From Lachnospiraceae bacterium (GTDB lineage: Bacteria; Bacillota; Clostridia; Lachnospirales; Lachnospiraceae): a DNA stretch of 64,000 bases. The notes beneath the pieces were generated by a model that saw only the letters and a program-made list of their open reading frames with translations, was not told the origin of the DNA and made no database searches. The stretch lies in NCBI GenBank assembly GCA_024695145.1, contig JAILIS010000002.1:1-64000 (forward strand). Direction: 5' to 3'. The translations under genes and the position numbers were made by a program. Below, piece by piece: positions 53,271-62,921 of the stretch (the first letter of the stretch is position 1; each line of letters opens with the position of its first letter).

Positions 53271-53915
53271 ATGAAAAAATCAATCGCGGTTTTGGGACTC
53301 GGAAGATACGGACGGAGCATTTCGGAAAACCTGTATGAAATGGGTGCCGACGTACTGGTCGTGGATCAGGATGAAAAACTGGTCTCTGAATTCTCTTCCA
53401 AATGTACGTCTGCGTTAGTTGCGGATCTTACCGTTGAAGATGAGGTCGCTTCTCTCGGGCTGAAGGACATGGACATAGTAGTGGTATCAATGGCTGATAA
53501 TCTCTCCGCAAGTATAATGTCGATCGCCGTGGCCAAGGAGCAGAACGTACCGCTTGTGGTAGCCAAAGCTTCCTCCGACCGCATGGCTTCGATCCTGTTA
53601 AAAGTCGGCGCGGACAAGATCCTCGACCCGGAAGGCGAGGGCGGATTCCGTTCGGCACGGATACTGTTGTCATCATCGTTCAATGATTTCTTTAAGATAG
53701 ATGACAACATGTACATGGTGGAAATGAAGCCCAAAAAAGAGTGGGTAGGCAAAAGCCTCGTGGAACTTGATCTTCGCGGACGTGCCAACCTGAACGTCGT
53801 AGCCGCAAGATCAAAAGGTGAGATGTGGCATTTCATCGACCCCAAAAAAACGATATCCGAAAACACCATTCTGCTGATCGTCATGGAAAGAAAAGACATG
53901 GGTAAGTGGCATTAG
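53271..53915 (+). CDS. ktrA: KtrA/TrkA-type potassium uptake regulator
   Basis: A 214-aa cytosolic gate subunit that binds NAD(H) or ATP and controls KtrB. The Rossmann motif is AVLGLGRYGRSISENLYEMG, the acidic end VVDQDEKLV, and an RCK-C domain follows from about residue 145 (EWVGKSLVELDLRGRANLNV). AGGAGG lies 6 bp before the ATG. Its 3' end overlaps the convergent glycosylase gene by 4 bp and no terminator is seen. Confidence 0.94.
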   Translation: MKKSIAVLGLGRYGRSISENLYEMGADVLVVDQDEKLVSEFSSKCTSALVADLTVEDEVASLGLKDMDIVVVSMADNLSASIMSIAVAKEQNVPLVVAKASSDRMASILLKVGADKILDPEGEGGFRSARILLSSSFNDFFKIDDNMYMVEMKPKKEWVGKSLVELDLRGRANLNVVAARSKGEMWHFIDPKKTISENTILLIVMERKDMGKWH

Positions 53916-54724
53916 GATTTTGCATGAAAGAACATATACTGCTGCATAATGCCGGCATATTTTCCGTAGCGCGGGAACGGATCGATGCCGTTGTATTGTT
54001 TTTCGATCACTTTTGCTATCCAGGTGTCCACCGGTGCACGTTCTGTCCTGTGATAAGCAAAAAGAGCAACACAATTGGCCACCTTGTCCCCAACCCCCGC
54101 AAATGATTTTAACACGTCAAACAGTTCATCGCCGGAAAGATCACCAAGCTTCTCAAGATCGATCCCGCCTGTCGCGACACGCTCTGCCGCAGCTCTGACA
54201 TAGGGTATGCGGTATCCAATTCCGCAGGACGAAAGCTCTTCATCCGTCGCACCCAGCATATCCTCACTTTTCGGAAAGAATCCGTCTCTGCCGTACAGAG
54301 CCACGATCTTCTCAACACAGTTACGGATCGCGGGGATACTCTTTCTTTGCGAAATGATGAACGAGATAAGCATCTCAAACTTATCCTGGCGAAGGATACG
54401 GATACCTGCACCGGCCGAAGCGGCTTCTTTGAGATATATATCATCTTCGGGTATGCTCTGCCTTATACTCCTGTAATCGGTATCAAGATCAAAATAGTGA
54501 TGCCATACCTCATCCCATTCTTTACGGGTGCATGAGACCGAAAGCTTTGTTGACCCCTCCGTATCCTTTTTACCGGCGCGAAGAGTCTCATCAGTTACCG
54601 TAACCCTGTGCTCCCCCGTTACAAACATAAACGTACCGTCGCCCGTTTTTGACGGGCGGAAGCACTGGCCGGAATCTATTATTTTTTCGAGATCAAGGTC
54701 GTCATCAACCGTAATTTTCAGCAT
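53912..54724 (-). CDS. OGG1-type 8-oxoguanine DNA glycosylase
   Basis: A 270-aa base-excision enzyme of the HhH-GPD superfamily. IIDSGQCFRPSK is the N-terminal OGG1 motif; SFAGVGDKVANCVALFAYH has the hairpin with catalytic Lys and APVDTWIAKVI the catalytic Asp. It would remove 8-oxoguanine and nick the strand. The ATG overlaps the STAS stop (TGATG); GTG 54727 is the alternative. Confidence 0.9.
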   Translation of the reverse strand: MLKITVDDDLDLEKIIDSGQCFRPSKTGDGTFMFVTGEHRVTVTDETLRAGKKDTEGSTKLSVSCTRKEWDEVWHHYFDLDTDYRSIRQSIPEDDIYLKEAASAGAGIRILRQDKFEMLISFIISQRKSIPAIRNCVEKIVALYGRDGFFPKSEDMLGATDEELSSCGIGYRIPYVRAAAERVATGGIDLEKLGDLSGDELFDVLKSFAGVGDKVANCVALFAYHRTERAPVDTWIAKVIEKQYNGIDPFPRYGKYAGIMQQYMFFHAKS

Positions 54725-55023
54725 CACTTATTATCGATCGTAACAACATTCAGAAATCCTATGGTATCAAACAGTTCCACGATGCTGCTGTTTACGTTTG
54801 TAAGCGTGAGGCTTCCCTGCCGGTCCATTGTCTGTTGCAGGAGCAGTATCGCGCGTACCCCGGCAGATGATATGTAAGGTACTTTTTCAAGATCAAGGAT
54901 AAGTCTGCTCACACCGGTAAGCTGCCCTTCAAGCTCAGACGTAAGATTTGGTGATGACTGGGTATCAAGACTCCCTTCTATCCGGACAGTCAGTGTGTCT
55001 TTGTCTGCTATCTTCTGTATCAT
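54724..55023 (-). CDS. STAS-domain anti-sigma factor antagonist
   Basis: A 99-aa STAS domain like SpoIIAA/RsbV. ARLILDLE-type core LILDLEKVPYISSAGVRAIL carries the Ser pair where kinases phosphorylate these proteins. A PP2C phosphatase gene lies 41 bp upstream and would remove that phosphate; the matching kinase and sigma factor are not in this window. AGGAGG lies 7 bp before the ATG. The downstream glycosylase overlaps it by one base. Confidence 0.92.
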   Translation of the reverse strand: MIQKIADKDTLTVRIEGSLDTQSSPNLTSELEGQLTGVSRLILDLEKVPYISSAGVRAILLLQQTMDRQGSLTLTNVNSSIVELFDTIGFLNVVTIDNK

Positions 55024-55064
55024 AGTTAATCCTCCTGTCTTTTCCTGATTTTACCATATGTTTA

Positions 55065-57330
55065 TCAGCTTGTCCTTATATTTCCGTAATACTTCAGGCA
55101 CAGCATGGTCATATCATCAAACTGTACCGCATCACGGATATGATCATCTATATAACCCGTCAAAGACTCTGTCATAAGTTCCGGAGATACATCTCCAAGA
55201 CCGTTTATATCTGCGATCATACGTTCCTCACCGTAAAAACTGCCCGAAGGATCTTTTGCTTCGATAACCCCGTCGGTATATAGGAAAACCGATCCCGTTT
55301 CGTCGAGCTTTATCTCATAATCTTTATATGAAAAGCCGGGAACAATGCCTATGGCCGGACCATGAACATCATTGCCGATGAATGTGAACACACCTTTTCC
55401 GTCGGATACCGCCGGATGCTCATGTCCGGCATTTGCGCATTTGATAACGCCGGTATCGGGATCGAGTATACCTATCCAGACGGTGGCAAACATCCGTGAT
55501 GTGTTGTTCCTGCACAACTGATCGTTTACCGATGAAAGTATCCCGGCCGGTGTTCCTCCCTCCCGCGCACGGTAATTTATCAGGCCCTTCGCGGACATCA
55601 TGAACAGTGCAGCCTGAACCCCTTTATCCGAAACATCGGCTATAAGAAACACAAACTGTCCGCTGTCAGTCATAAAAAAGTCATAGAAGTCTCCGCCGAC
55701 TTCCTTGGCGGGTCTCATGTATGCAAAAACATCAAATGTGCTTTTCGAAGGAAGAGCATCACTGACACGCGGAAGAGCACTGACCTGAATGTCCGCAGCC
55801 ATTTGAAGTTCGGTTGCAACACGCTCTCTCTCCCCCGCAAGATGTGCCACTTCCTCCGTGTAACGGTTCATTTCCGATGTAAGATCCGTGAAATCTTTGG
55901 CAAAAGCTCCTATCTCGTCTTTCTGAACGATCTTTTCCATATCGCGTTCAACGATATCCGCATCTTTGTCAGTCCGGTATCTTTTCATTGTATTGCTCAT
56001 AAATGCCATCGGACGAAGTATCATCATGTACAGTGTAAAAAGTATGACCGCGGCAACAGCCGCCAGATAGCCCATCGCCTCTGTCCGAAACGCAGACATA
56101 TAATCCATATGAGCATATATCTCGCTGCGTTTAAACGAATTACACAAAAGTGCCGTATTTCCCTTCCGGCTTGCGTCGATCGTCCTGAAAAATCCGAAAT
56201 CATCACTTCTGGAGTACTTGTCCCATGTCCAGTGCGTATCGCTCCCGGTTTCGGCATTGTAATTATCCCATTCCCGGCGTTTCTTCCGGATATCAAAATC
56301 ATCTCCCAGAGCGTATGAGCCGTCCGGATGTTTTTCGGCATCAAACAGTTTTACCGCCTGATCATTCCCGTAGGGAACTATCAGGAACAGATCGTCAAGA
56401 TTATGGATCTCGTATTGATTGTCAAATTCTTTGTCTATACTTTTGTAACAGGCCGAAGCAAACAAAAGCTGCATCTCATCCGTCATGGTTTCCGCTTCCG
56501 TTATGCCTGTTGCGTACAGTTCGGATTCGGAAAAACCGGACGGATCTTTCGACTCCAGACACTCTTTTACACGAACTGCATTATCCGTCCAATAGTCTAT
56601 CAGCCACGGAAGCGCCTCAAAACGTTCCATGTACTTCTCAACTTCCTTAAGGTGTTCATCGTTCCTGTCATGGAGAGTCACGAGATATGATGTAAATGCC
56701 GCTGATGTGACTTCATTTCCGATAACGGCGATGATCAGAACAAACAGTGCCACCATTATGCCCCCGATCCTGATCAACAGACTCCGCCGAAGCTCAGACA
56801 CATAAATATACAGGATCCCCAAAGCGATCATGAGCGCTTTGGATACGACAGCATCCGAAGTGATCTCAAAATAGAGCGTTACGGCAGCGATCAGTACCGG
56901 AAGCACGGTAAGTATCCTGTCTCTTTTCCATAACACGAAAACGGAAACCATGACATAGCCGTAAGCGATCACATAAGAAACAGCCGACAGTACGACAGTG
57001 ACCGTGACCCCGCCCGTTGCCAGCAGGCTCGGAGTCAGAAAAAGAAATATATATATGATCGTGATCACAAGATCCGCGACTATCGGGATGCAGAACAGTA
57101 CGGGCCACCTGTCTGACGGTATGCTGTGCTCTTCCGGTGCAAGCATATATGCCGCCGTCAGAAAGCAGGAAAAATGGAGAAGAAATGATAAGCAGAAAAA
57201 ATATCCTGTCCCTGGCGGTCTTTTTATTATTATGTGCAAAAAAGATCCCGACACACAGCATTATGACCACAGCCATAATGTCCATTATCACGATTCCCGT
57301 AAAATAATCAGATATGAGTATATACGTCAA
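55065..57330 (-). pseudogene. RsbU-like PP2C phosphatase with a frameshift near the N-terminus
   Basis: The main frame (55065-57254) codes for membrane segments, an exported loop, a HAMP region and a SpoIIE-type phosphatase (MRPAKEVGGDFYDFFM, LIADVSDKGVQAALFMMSAK), which would act on the STAS protein. Its only start is an internal GTG. Another frame from a TTG at 57330, with GAGGA before it, gives a natural membrane N-terminus (IVIMDIMAVVIMLCVGIFFA) and then loses hydrophobic character. The two frames join between about 57140 and 57245, near T-runs at 57197-57203 and 57236-57242. It is a broken gene or a sequence error; the catalytic part is complete. Confidence 0.75.
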
Positions 57331-57512
57331 TAATCCTCGAAGTTAAGGTCATCAAGCTCAGACCGGAAAAATTCCGACCAGCTGTACTGACTCATATATT
57401 CACCTGTGTATGTATATCTTGAATGATTTTTGCTTTCCAGCCAGTCATAAAGGTCACAGTCAATCCGGTCTTTTGCTATCGCGAGACTGCCTCTGATCAT
57501 ATATACCGTCAT
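57327..57512 (-). pseudogene. C-terminal remnant of a SARP-type response regulator
   Basis: A 61-aa frame. KDRIDCDLYDWLESKNHSRY followed by TYTGEYMSQYSWSEFF matches the end of the bacterial transcriptional activator (BTAD/SARP-like) domain of clostridial response regulators, where EYMSQYSW is characteristic. The receiver and DNA-binding parts are missing; upstream is the intact oxidoreductase gene. It ends in a 4-bp overlap with the phosphatase start. It is probably what is left of a regulator-phosphatase operon. No clear ribosome site. Confidence 0.6.
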
Positions 57513-57520
57513 GACCAATA

Positions 57521-58492
57521 TCAGTATCCGATCTTCTCGAGGATCATATCGAGCAGTTTCGCATTCCTGATCGAAAAATCAGCCGATATGTGTGCACTCT
57601 CCCCGTTTTCGATGCATCTTCCGAGCTGTTCGATCTCAAGTGCATAATTCTGTCTGGCTTGGATCTTTCTTTCCGTCTTCTTTCCGTCTGATACAACACA
57701 ATAGCAAAGATCTCCTGCCTGGTTGTATTCAACATCCGAACTGATGGTGCCCTTTGATCCGTGGATATACAGCCTGTCATGTCTGGCATCCGTTCCGGCA
57801 GGGAAGATCATACCGACGTTAAACGCAGCCCTTAATCCGTTTTTGAACTTAAGGAGTGCGGACGTAAACACATCTACACCTTTATCGTTAAATTCGGCAT
57901 CGGCCAGTACCATATCCGGTTCCGAGTCCGTAAGTGACAGGATCATCGTCGTACAATAGCAGCCGAGATCATAAAGGGCTCCTCCTCCCGTTTCCTTGCG
58001 GATCCTTATATCGTCATGGTAACCCTGAGTGAGAAAAGCGGTTTCGATATAATCCACATCCCCGATCACGCCGCTTTGTATGTCGGATCGTAATGACGAG
58101 ATATACGGGGTGTGCAGATATGCATATGCTTCCATCAGGATCACACCGTTCCTGTCAGCTTCCGCAAACATCTCTCTTTCTTCATCGGCATTAAGAGCCA
58201 GCGGTTTTTCACACAGTACGTGCTTTTTGGCTATCAGCGCTTTTATCACCCATTCCTTATGAAGGTTGTTCGGAAGGGGTATATATACAGCCTGAACATC
58301 CGGATCTTCAAGAAGAGCATCATATCCTGTGTACGCCTTTTCAAATCCGAACTCACTCCGGAAGCTTTCTGCCTTTGCCTCGTCTCTTCCGGCAACCGCA
58401 TAGAGTATACAGTTGTCAGCCTCTTTCATTCCGGGTATGGTGCAGCCCCTTGCTATGTTTGCGGTTCCGAGAACGCCCCATTTTACTGCCAT
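57521..58492 (-). CDS. Gfo/Idh/MocA-family oxidoreductase
   Basis: A 323-aa NAD(P)-dependent sugar dehydrogenase-like enzyme. VKWGVLGTANIARG is the Rossmann start, VYIPLPNNLHKEWVI is typical, and the catalytic Lys is in HVLCEKPLALNADE near residue 93; ETGGGALYDLGCYC follows in the second domain. The substrate is unknown. ATG 58492 has AGGAGGTG 7 bp upstream. The 143 bp to the divergent gene at 58636 hold AT-rich sequence with ACATGT repeats and probably both promoters. Confidence 0.92.
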   Translation of the reverse strand: MAVKWGVLGTANIARGCTIPGMKEADNCILYAVAGRDEAKAESFRSEFGFEKAYTGYDALLEDPDVQAVYIPLPNNLHKEWVIKALIAKKHVLCEKPLALNADEEREMFAEADRNGVILMEAYAYLHTPYISSLRSDIQSGVIGDVDYIETAFLTQGYHDDIRIRKETGGGALYDLGCYCTTMILSLTDSEPDMVLADAEFNDKGVDVFTSALLKFKNGLRAAFNVGMIFPAGTDARHDRLYIHGSKGTISSDVEYNQAGDLCYCVVSDGKKTERKIQARQNYALEIEQLGRCIENGESAHISADFSIRNAKLLDMILEKIGY

Positions 58493-58635
58493 AAGAAACA
58501 CCTCCTGTCAATGATCACGATTACATGTAACATGATGATTATACATGTTTATTATACCGATATATACTTTTTTTTGGTAAAATATGGTATTGGATATCCG
58601 ACAGTTTCCAAATATTCGGTTAAAGGAGAAAGATC

Positions 58636-60996
58636 ATGAACATAGACGCGATCTACGCGGAAATAGACAGACTGTATACAGCAGGCGACAATGAGGGCTG
58701 CGAAAAATACATACTTGAAAACATAGAAGAAGCAGCCCGGAACAAAGAAGAGAACATTATGATACAGCTTTTGAACGAGCTGATCGGACATTACCGTGAA
58801 ACGGGTGATTTTGAAAATCTGAAGCTTTTTTCCGGGAAACTCCTCGATATTCTTGATAACAGTTCCGTCAAGGGTTCCATGGCGCATGCAACGTCTCTTC
58901 TCAATATCGCAAATGCATACCGTGCAGCGGGACTTCTGAAGGAATCAAACAGACTCTATCAGGAGGTAAAATCATACTACGATGCCAACGTCTCTCCTGA
59001 TTCCATGCTTTATGCATCACTCCTCAACAATATGGCCCTGCTCTTTCAGGAAATGAACGATCACGAAAGCGCGGCGGACTGCCTGGAGCGTGCGCTCGGA
59101 ATAGCCCGTTCACACAGTGATAGCCGCATAGAAGAAGCAAGCACCTGCGCAAACCTTGCTGCAACCCTCATAAAACTTGACCGCCTGGATGAAGCCGAAG
59201 AACATCTGACAAGAGCTTTTGAGCTGTTCGAGAAGGATGAGGTTCCGGACTATCATTACAGTGCCGCACTTTCGGCAATGGGCGAGATCAAATTCATCAA
59301 AAAAGAATACGGCAAGAGTGTTGAGTATTACGAAAAAGCTCTTAATGAGATAGAAAGATGCGTTGGCAAGTCTCATGCCTACGAGATCACAAAACAGAAC
59401 ATGGAGGCAGCGAAGCAGATGCTGGAACAGCTCCCGGCCGGCGACTCGGAAAAGGAATCTATAAACGACATACCTGTAAGCGGTCTGGAACTATCACGCA
59501 TGTATTATGAAAAGTTCGGAAAACAGATGATACACGAAAAGTTCCCGAAATATGAGGACCGCATAGCTGTGGGTCTTGTAGGTGAGGGAAGCGAATGTTT
59601 CGGATTTGATGACGAGCTCAGCACGGATCACGATTTCGGCCCGGGATTTTGCATGTGGCTTGCAAAAGAGGACTTTAAGAAGATAGGAAAAGAACTTCAG
59701 AAAGAATACGAAAAGCTTCCGAAGGAATTCATGGGATACAGCAGGCTTGAAACCGCCAAAGCCGGACAAAGGACCGGAGTATTTTCCATCGACAGGTTTT
59801 ATAAGAAATTCACAGGCATCAAGAGAGCACCGAAAAAAGAGGAGGAATGGTTTTTATCCGATGATGCCGGTTATGCCCATGTAGTAAACGGAGATGTATT
59901 TGAAGATCCTCTCGGAGGCTTTACATGGATCCGAAACAAAATAAAAGAATACTATCCGGACAGTGTATGGAAATGCAGGATCGCGCAGGCAGCTGCACTG
60001 ATGTCGCAGAGCGGTCAGTATAATTACCCGAGGATGCTAAAGCGCGGCGACAGTGTAACGGCATCCGTGTATCTGGCTGATTTTATGCGAAGCACCATGC
60101 AGATGATGTATCTTCTGAACAGGCAGTTTGCCCCTTATCAGAAATGGATGTATAAAGGCCTTGAAAAACTGGAAAATGCCGGAACTGTCCGCTCATTACT
60201 CGAAAAGCTTCCGGATGCCTCCGCTGACGACCGTTTGCTCATCATAGAGGACATCTGTACCGAAATTCTCGGGACCCTTCATAACATGGGCTTTACAGGC
60301 GATACGGATAACTATCTCGATCACCACACGTCGGAGATAATATACGGCGTCTCAAAAGCCGGAAAAACTCCTGGCGCAGTAACCAAACCGACGAAAGACG
60401 AACTTATTGACAGGATAGTATCTCTTGAATGGAAAGCGTTTGACAAGGTGGAAAATCAGGGCGGCCGGGCAAGCTGTCAGGATGATTATGCCACCTTCTC
60501 CGTAATGCGAAAAAGTCAGTACATGCTCTGGGATGAGGAAATGCTCGAAAGCTTCATAGCGGACTTTGAAACGGCAAACGCAAGAGGCTGGAACCTCATC
60601 ACCGAAAAATACGGACGCATGGAAGAGACGAGCGCTCCCGAAGAATATGAGAAGATAAAGGATTCACTTCCGATGATCCCGGAAGATAAGAAACAGATCA
60701 TAGAAGCGATAGTTGCGATCCAGGTACAGATGATGGAGGACTTCGCTAAAGAATATCCGAAGGCAGCCTCGGAAGCAAGATCGATCCACACGTCGGAAGA
60801 CACTTTGTACAACACCTCATACGAAACATATCTGCGTGGAGAGATATCAACATACTCCGATCTGACACTGTCGCTCTACGGACGTTTTGTGGCGCGCATG
60901 GCAGGCGAAGGAAAAAATATCGCCAAGGAGACGATAGCAAATTCAGCTTTATGCTACGGCTACGCCTCTCTTGACGATATGGAATCAAAGCTCTGA
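58636..60996 (+). CDS. TPR - DUF4037 - DUF4125 protein
   Basis: A 786-aa cytosolic protein. Residues about 1-270 are TPR-like helix pairs (LLNNMALLFQEMNDHESAAD, YGKSVEYYEKALNEIE). About 295-560 is DUF4037, a nucleotidyltransferase-like fold with GEGSECFGFDDELSTDHDFG carrying the GS and D-x-D elements. About 590-740 is DUF4125 (EWKAFDKVENQGGRASCQDD, MRKSQYMLWDEE). A modification of an unknown target by transfer of a nucleotide is possible. AAAGGAG lies 8 bp before the ATG. It converges with metK with a 2-bp gap and no terminator. Confidence 0.85.
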   Translation: MNIDAIYAEIDRLYTAGDNEGCEKYILENIEEAARNKEENIMIQLLNELIGHYRETGDFENLKLFSGKLLDILDNSSVKGSMAHATSLLNIANAYRAAGLLKESNRLYQEVKSYYDANVSPDSMLYASLLNNMALLFQEMNDHESAADCLERALGIARSHSDSRIEEASTCANLAATLIKLDRLDEAEEHLTRAFELFEKDEVPDYHYSAALSAMGEIKFIKKEYGKSVEYYEKALNEIERCVGKSHAYEITKQNMEAAKQMLEQLPAGDSEKESINDIPVSGLELSRMYYEKFGKQMIHEKFPKYEDRIAVGLVGEGSECFGFDDELSTDHDFGPGFCMWLAKEDFKKIGKELQKEYEKLPKEFMGYSRLETAKAGQRTGVFSIDRFYKKFTGIKRAPKKEEEWFLSDDAGYAHVVNGDVFEDPLGGFTWIRNKIKEYYPDSVWKCRIAQAAALMSQSGQYNYPRMLKRGDSVTASVYLADFMRSTMQMMYLLNRQFAPYQKWMYKGLEKLENAGTVRSLLEKLPDASADDRLLIIEDICTEILGTLHNMGFTGDTDNYLDHHTSEIIYGVSKAGKTPGAVTKPTKDELIDRIVSLEWKAFDKVENQGGRASCQDDYATFSVMRKSQYMLWDEEMLESFIADFETANARGWNLITEKYGRMEETSAPEEYEKIKDSLPMIPEDKKQIIEAIVAIQVQMMEDFAKEYPKAASEARSIHTSEDTLYNTSYETYLRGEISTYSDLTLSLYGRFVARMAGEGKNIAKETIANSALCYGYASLDDMESKL

Positions 60997-60998
60997 TC

Positions 60999-62180
60999 TT
61001 ACAGATATTTCTTTAATGCATCGACTTTGTCAAGTGCCTCCCAGGGCAGATCAAGGTCATTACGGCCGAAGTGTCCGTAAGCTGCCGTCTGCCTGTAGAT
61101 AGGCCGGCGAAGGTTCAGCATCTTGATTATGCCTGCGGGACGAAGGTCAAAGTTTTCGCGGACGACTTCCACAAGCTTCTCATCGGAGATCTTGCCGGTA
61201 CCGAACGTGTCGACCATGATGGATGTGGGCTGCGCAACACCGATCGCGTATGACAGCTGGATCTCACACTTGTCTGCAAGACCTGCCGCAACGATATTCT
61301 TGGCAACGTATCTGGCTGCATAAGCGCCCGAACGGTCAACCTTTGTGCAGTCTTTTCCGGAAAAAGCTCCGCCGCCGTGACGTGCATATCCGCCGTATGT
61401 ATCAACAATGATCTTCCTGCCGGTAAGACCTGCATCGCCGTGAGGACCGCCGATTACAAAACGTCCCGTGGGATTGATGAAAAACTTTGTCTTGTCATCG
61501 ATAAGTTCTTTGGGAAGTACGGGATCGAAAACGCATTCCCTGATGTCCTTATGGATCTGTTCCTGAGTGACATCCTCATCATGCTGTGTAGACAGAACAA
61601 CCGCCTCAAGCCTTACGGGTTTGCCGTTCTCATCATACTCTACCGAAACCTGACTCTTTCCATCGGGACGAAGGTAAGGAAGTGTTCCGTCCTTTCTGAC
61701 CTTTGTAAGCTGAAGAGCAAGCTTGTGTGCGAGCGAGATCGGATAAGGCATATATTCAGGTGTTTCGTTTGTGGCATATCCGAACATCATACCCTGATCA
61801 CCGGCACCGGTATCAAGATCATCTTTGATATCACCTTTCTTTGCTTCAAGGGCTTTGTCAACACCCATTGCGATATCTGCCGACTGTTCGTCAATGGCAA
61901 CAAGAACCGCACATGTGTTTCCGTCAAATCCGTATTCGCTCTTGGTATAACCGATATCCTTTACGGTATCTCTTACGATCTTCTGCATATCAACGTATGC
62001 ATTTGTCGTGATCTCACCGGTGATGAGAACGAACCCCGTGCAGCATGCAGTCTCGCAGGCAACACGGCTCATGGGATCCTGCTCCATGCACGCATCAAGG
62101 ATCGCGTCTGAGATCGCATCGCATACTTTGTCGGGATGTCCTTCAGTAACAGACTCGGATGTAAATAAACGTTTTTCCAT
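60999..62180 (-). CDS. metK: S-adenosylmethionine synthetase
   Basis: A 393-aa enzyme making SAM from methionine and [23 protein letters not shown] is the N-terminus, [12 protein letters not shown] the ATP site, and [20 protein letters not shown] the phosphate loop. Length is normal. AAAGGAG lies 8 bp before the ATG. A SAM-I riboswitch with terminator precedes it, so SAM shuts off its own synthesis. Confidence 0.98.
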   Translation of the reverse strand: MEKRLFTSESVTEGHPDKVCDAISDAILDACMEQDPMSRVACETACCTGFVLITGEITTNAYVDMQKIVRDTVKDIGYTKSEYGFDGNTCAVLVAIDEQSADIAMGVDKALEAKKGDIKDDLDTGAGDQGMMFGYATNETPEYMPYPISLAHKLALQLTKVRKDGTLPYLRPDGKSQVSVEYDENGKPVRLEAVVLSTQHDEDVTQEQIHKDIRECVFDPVLPKELIDDKTKFFINPTGRFVIGGPHGDAGLTGRKIIVDTYGGYARHGGGAFSGKDCTKVDRSGAYAARYVAKNIVAAGLADKCEIQLSYAIGVAQPTSIMVDTFGTGKISDEKLVEVVRENFDLRPAGIIKMLNLRRPIYRQTAAYGHFGRNDLDLPWEALDKVDALKKYL

Positions 62181-62217
62181 CTGTATTTCTCCTTTCTTCA
62201 GGAAAACTGTGTGAAAT

Positions 62218-62252
62218 AAAAAACCCGCTCATCATAGGAATAAGCGGACTCA
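62218..62252 (-). terminator. Terminator of the SAM-I riboswitch
   Basis: Minus strand CCGCT...AGCGG stem followed by GTTTTTTATTT, 37 bp upstream of the metK ATG. The segment GGACT-x13-AGTCC just upstream is the likely competing helix. Confidence 0.85.
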
Positions 62253-62265
62253 AATTTCGATCAAG

Positions 62266-62364
62266 TCCTCTTATTGTTCGATCACTCGCTCAGGTTGGCA
62301 CCTTCCTTCCGGGGTTGCCGTGGCTTCACAGATCCTATGTATCTCCACCACTCTGAATAAGAGA
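62266..62364 (-). promoter_or_regulatory. SAM-I (S-box) riboswitch aptamer
   Basis: Read on the minus strand: CTCTTATTCAGAG opens P1 and the kink-turn side, then GGTGGAGATAC, CTGTGAAGCCACGGCAACC, GGTGCCAACCTG and a closing GAACAATAAGAG that pairs with the start. All the conserved S-box blocks are present in order. It controls metK. Confidence 0.96.
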
Positions 62365-62385
62365 ACAGTTATTCAATTCCCATAT

Positions 62386-62414
62386 AGCATAAACCAGACC
62401 GGACATTTCGTCAA
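62386..62414 (-). promoter_or_regulatory. Promoter of the riboswitch-metK transcript
   Basis: Minus strand TTGACG (62414-62409), 17 bp, TATGCT (62391-62386). The expected start lies about 15 nt before the aptamer. The 342-bp gap 62181-62522 holds this promoter, the riboswitch and the promoter of the divergent thioesterase gene; nothing else is seen. Confidence 0.72.
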
Positions 62415-62450
62415 GATGGTTTTGTAATGTAACAGTTTATCAACTTTTTC

Positions 62451-62479
62451 TTGGAAAATCGTCTTCATTTTCGTAAAAT
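62451..62479 (+). promoter_or_regulatory. Promoter of the thioesterase gene
   Basis: TTGGAA (62451-62456), 17 bp, TAAAAT (62474-62479). The gene start is 44 bp downstream with AAGGAGG 8 bp before the ATG. Confidence 0.6.
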
Positions 62480-62522
62480 ACTATGGTGACGACTGTGTCA
62501 AAGTGACAAGGAGGAAACAAAG

Positions 62523-62921
62523 ATGGGAACTTTTGCAACACTTGAGGAAGCTCGGGAACACTTTAAAAATGACAGATTTGCAACCGATGCGGGAATGGTG
62601 ATCGATGAGATTGCAGAAGACAGTGCACAGTGCAGCGTAACACTTAACGACTGTCACAGGAACGCATACGGCGGTGTTATGGGAGGTGCCATCTTCACTC
62701 TTGCTGATTTTGCATTTGCGGTATGTGCCAACAATATCCACGCACTGACCGTGGCGCAGCAGATCAGCATCAACTATCTGTCCGCCCCGAAAGGAGAACG
62801 GCTCATCGCAAAAGCCAAATGTTTAAAGAGCGGAAAGACATCGATCGTGATAACGGTTAAAGTATCCGATGATACGGGAAGGGATATCGCGCTGTTTACC
62901 GGCACGGGATTCAAGCTGTAG
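62523..62921 (+). CDS. PaaI-type hotdog thioesterase
   Basis: A 132-aa single hotdog domain. The motif RNAYGGVMGGAIFTLADFAF (residues 43-62) is the long helix with the catalytic Asp and HG/YGG loop of PaaI-like acyl-CoA thioesterases; the usual His of HGG is replaced by Tyr in AYGGV. Substrate is unknown. AAGGAGG precedes the ATG. Its end overlaps the convergent dehydrogenase gene by 11 bp. Confidence 0.9.
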   Translation: MGTFATLEEAREHFKNDRFATDAGMVIDEIAEDSAQCSVTLNDCHRNAYGGVMGGAIFTLADFAFAVCANNIHALTVAQQISINYLSAPKGERLIAKAKCLKSGKTSIVITVKVSDDTGRDIALFTGTGFKL

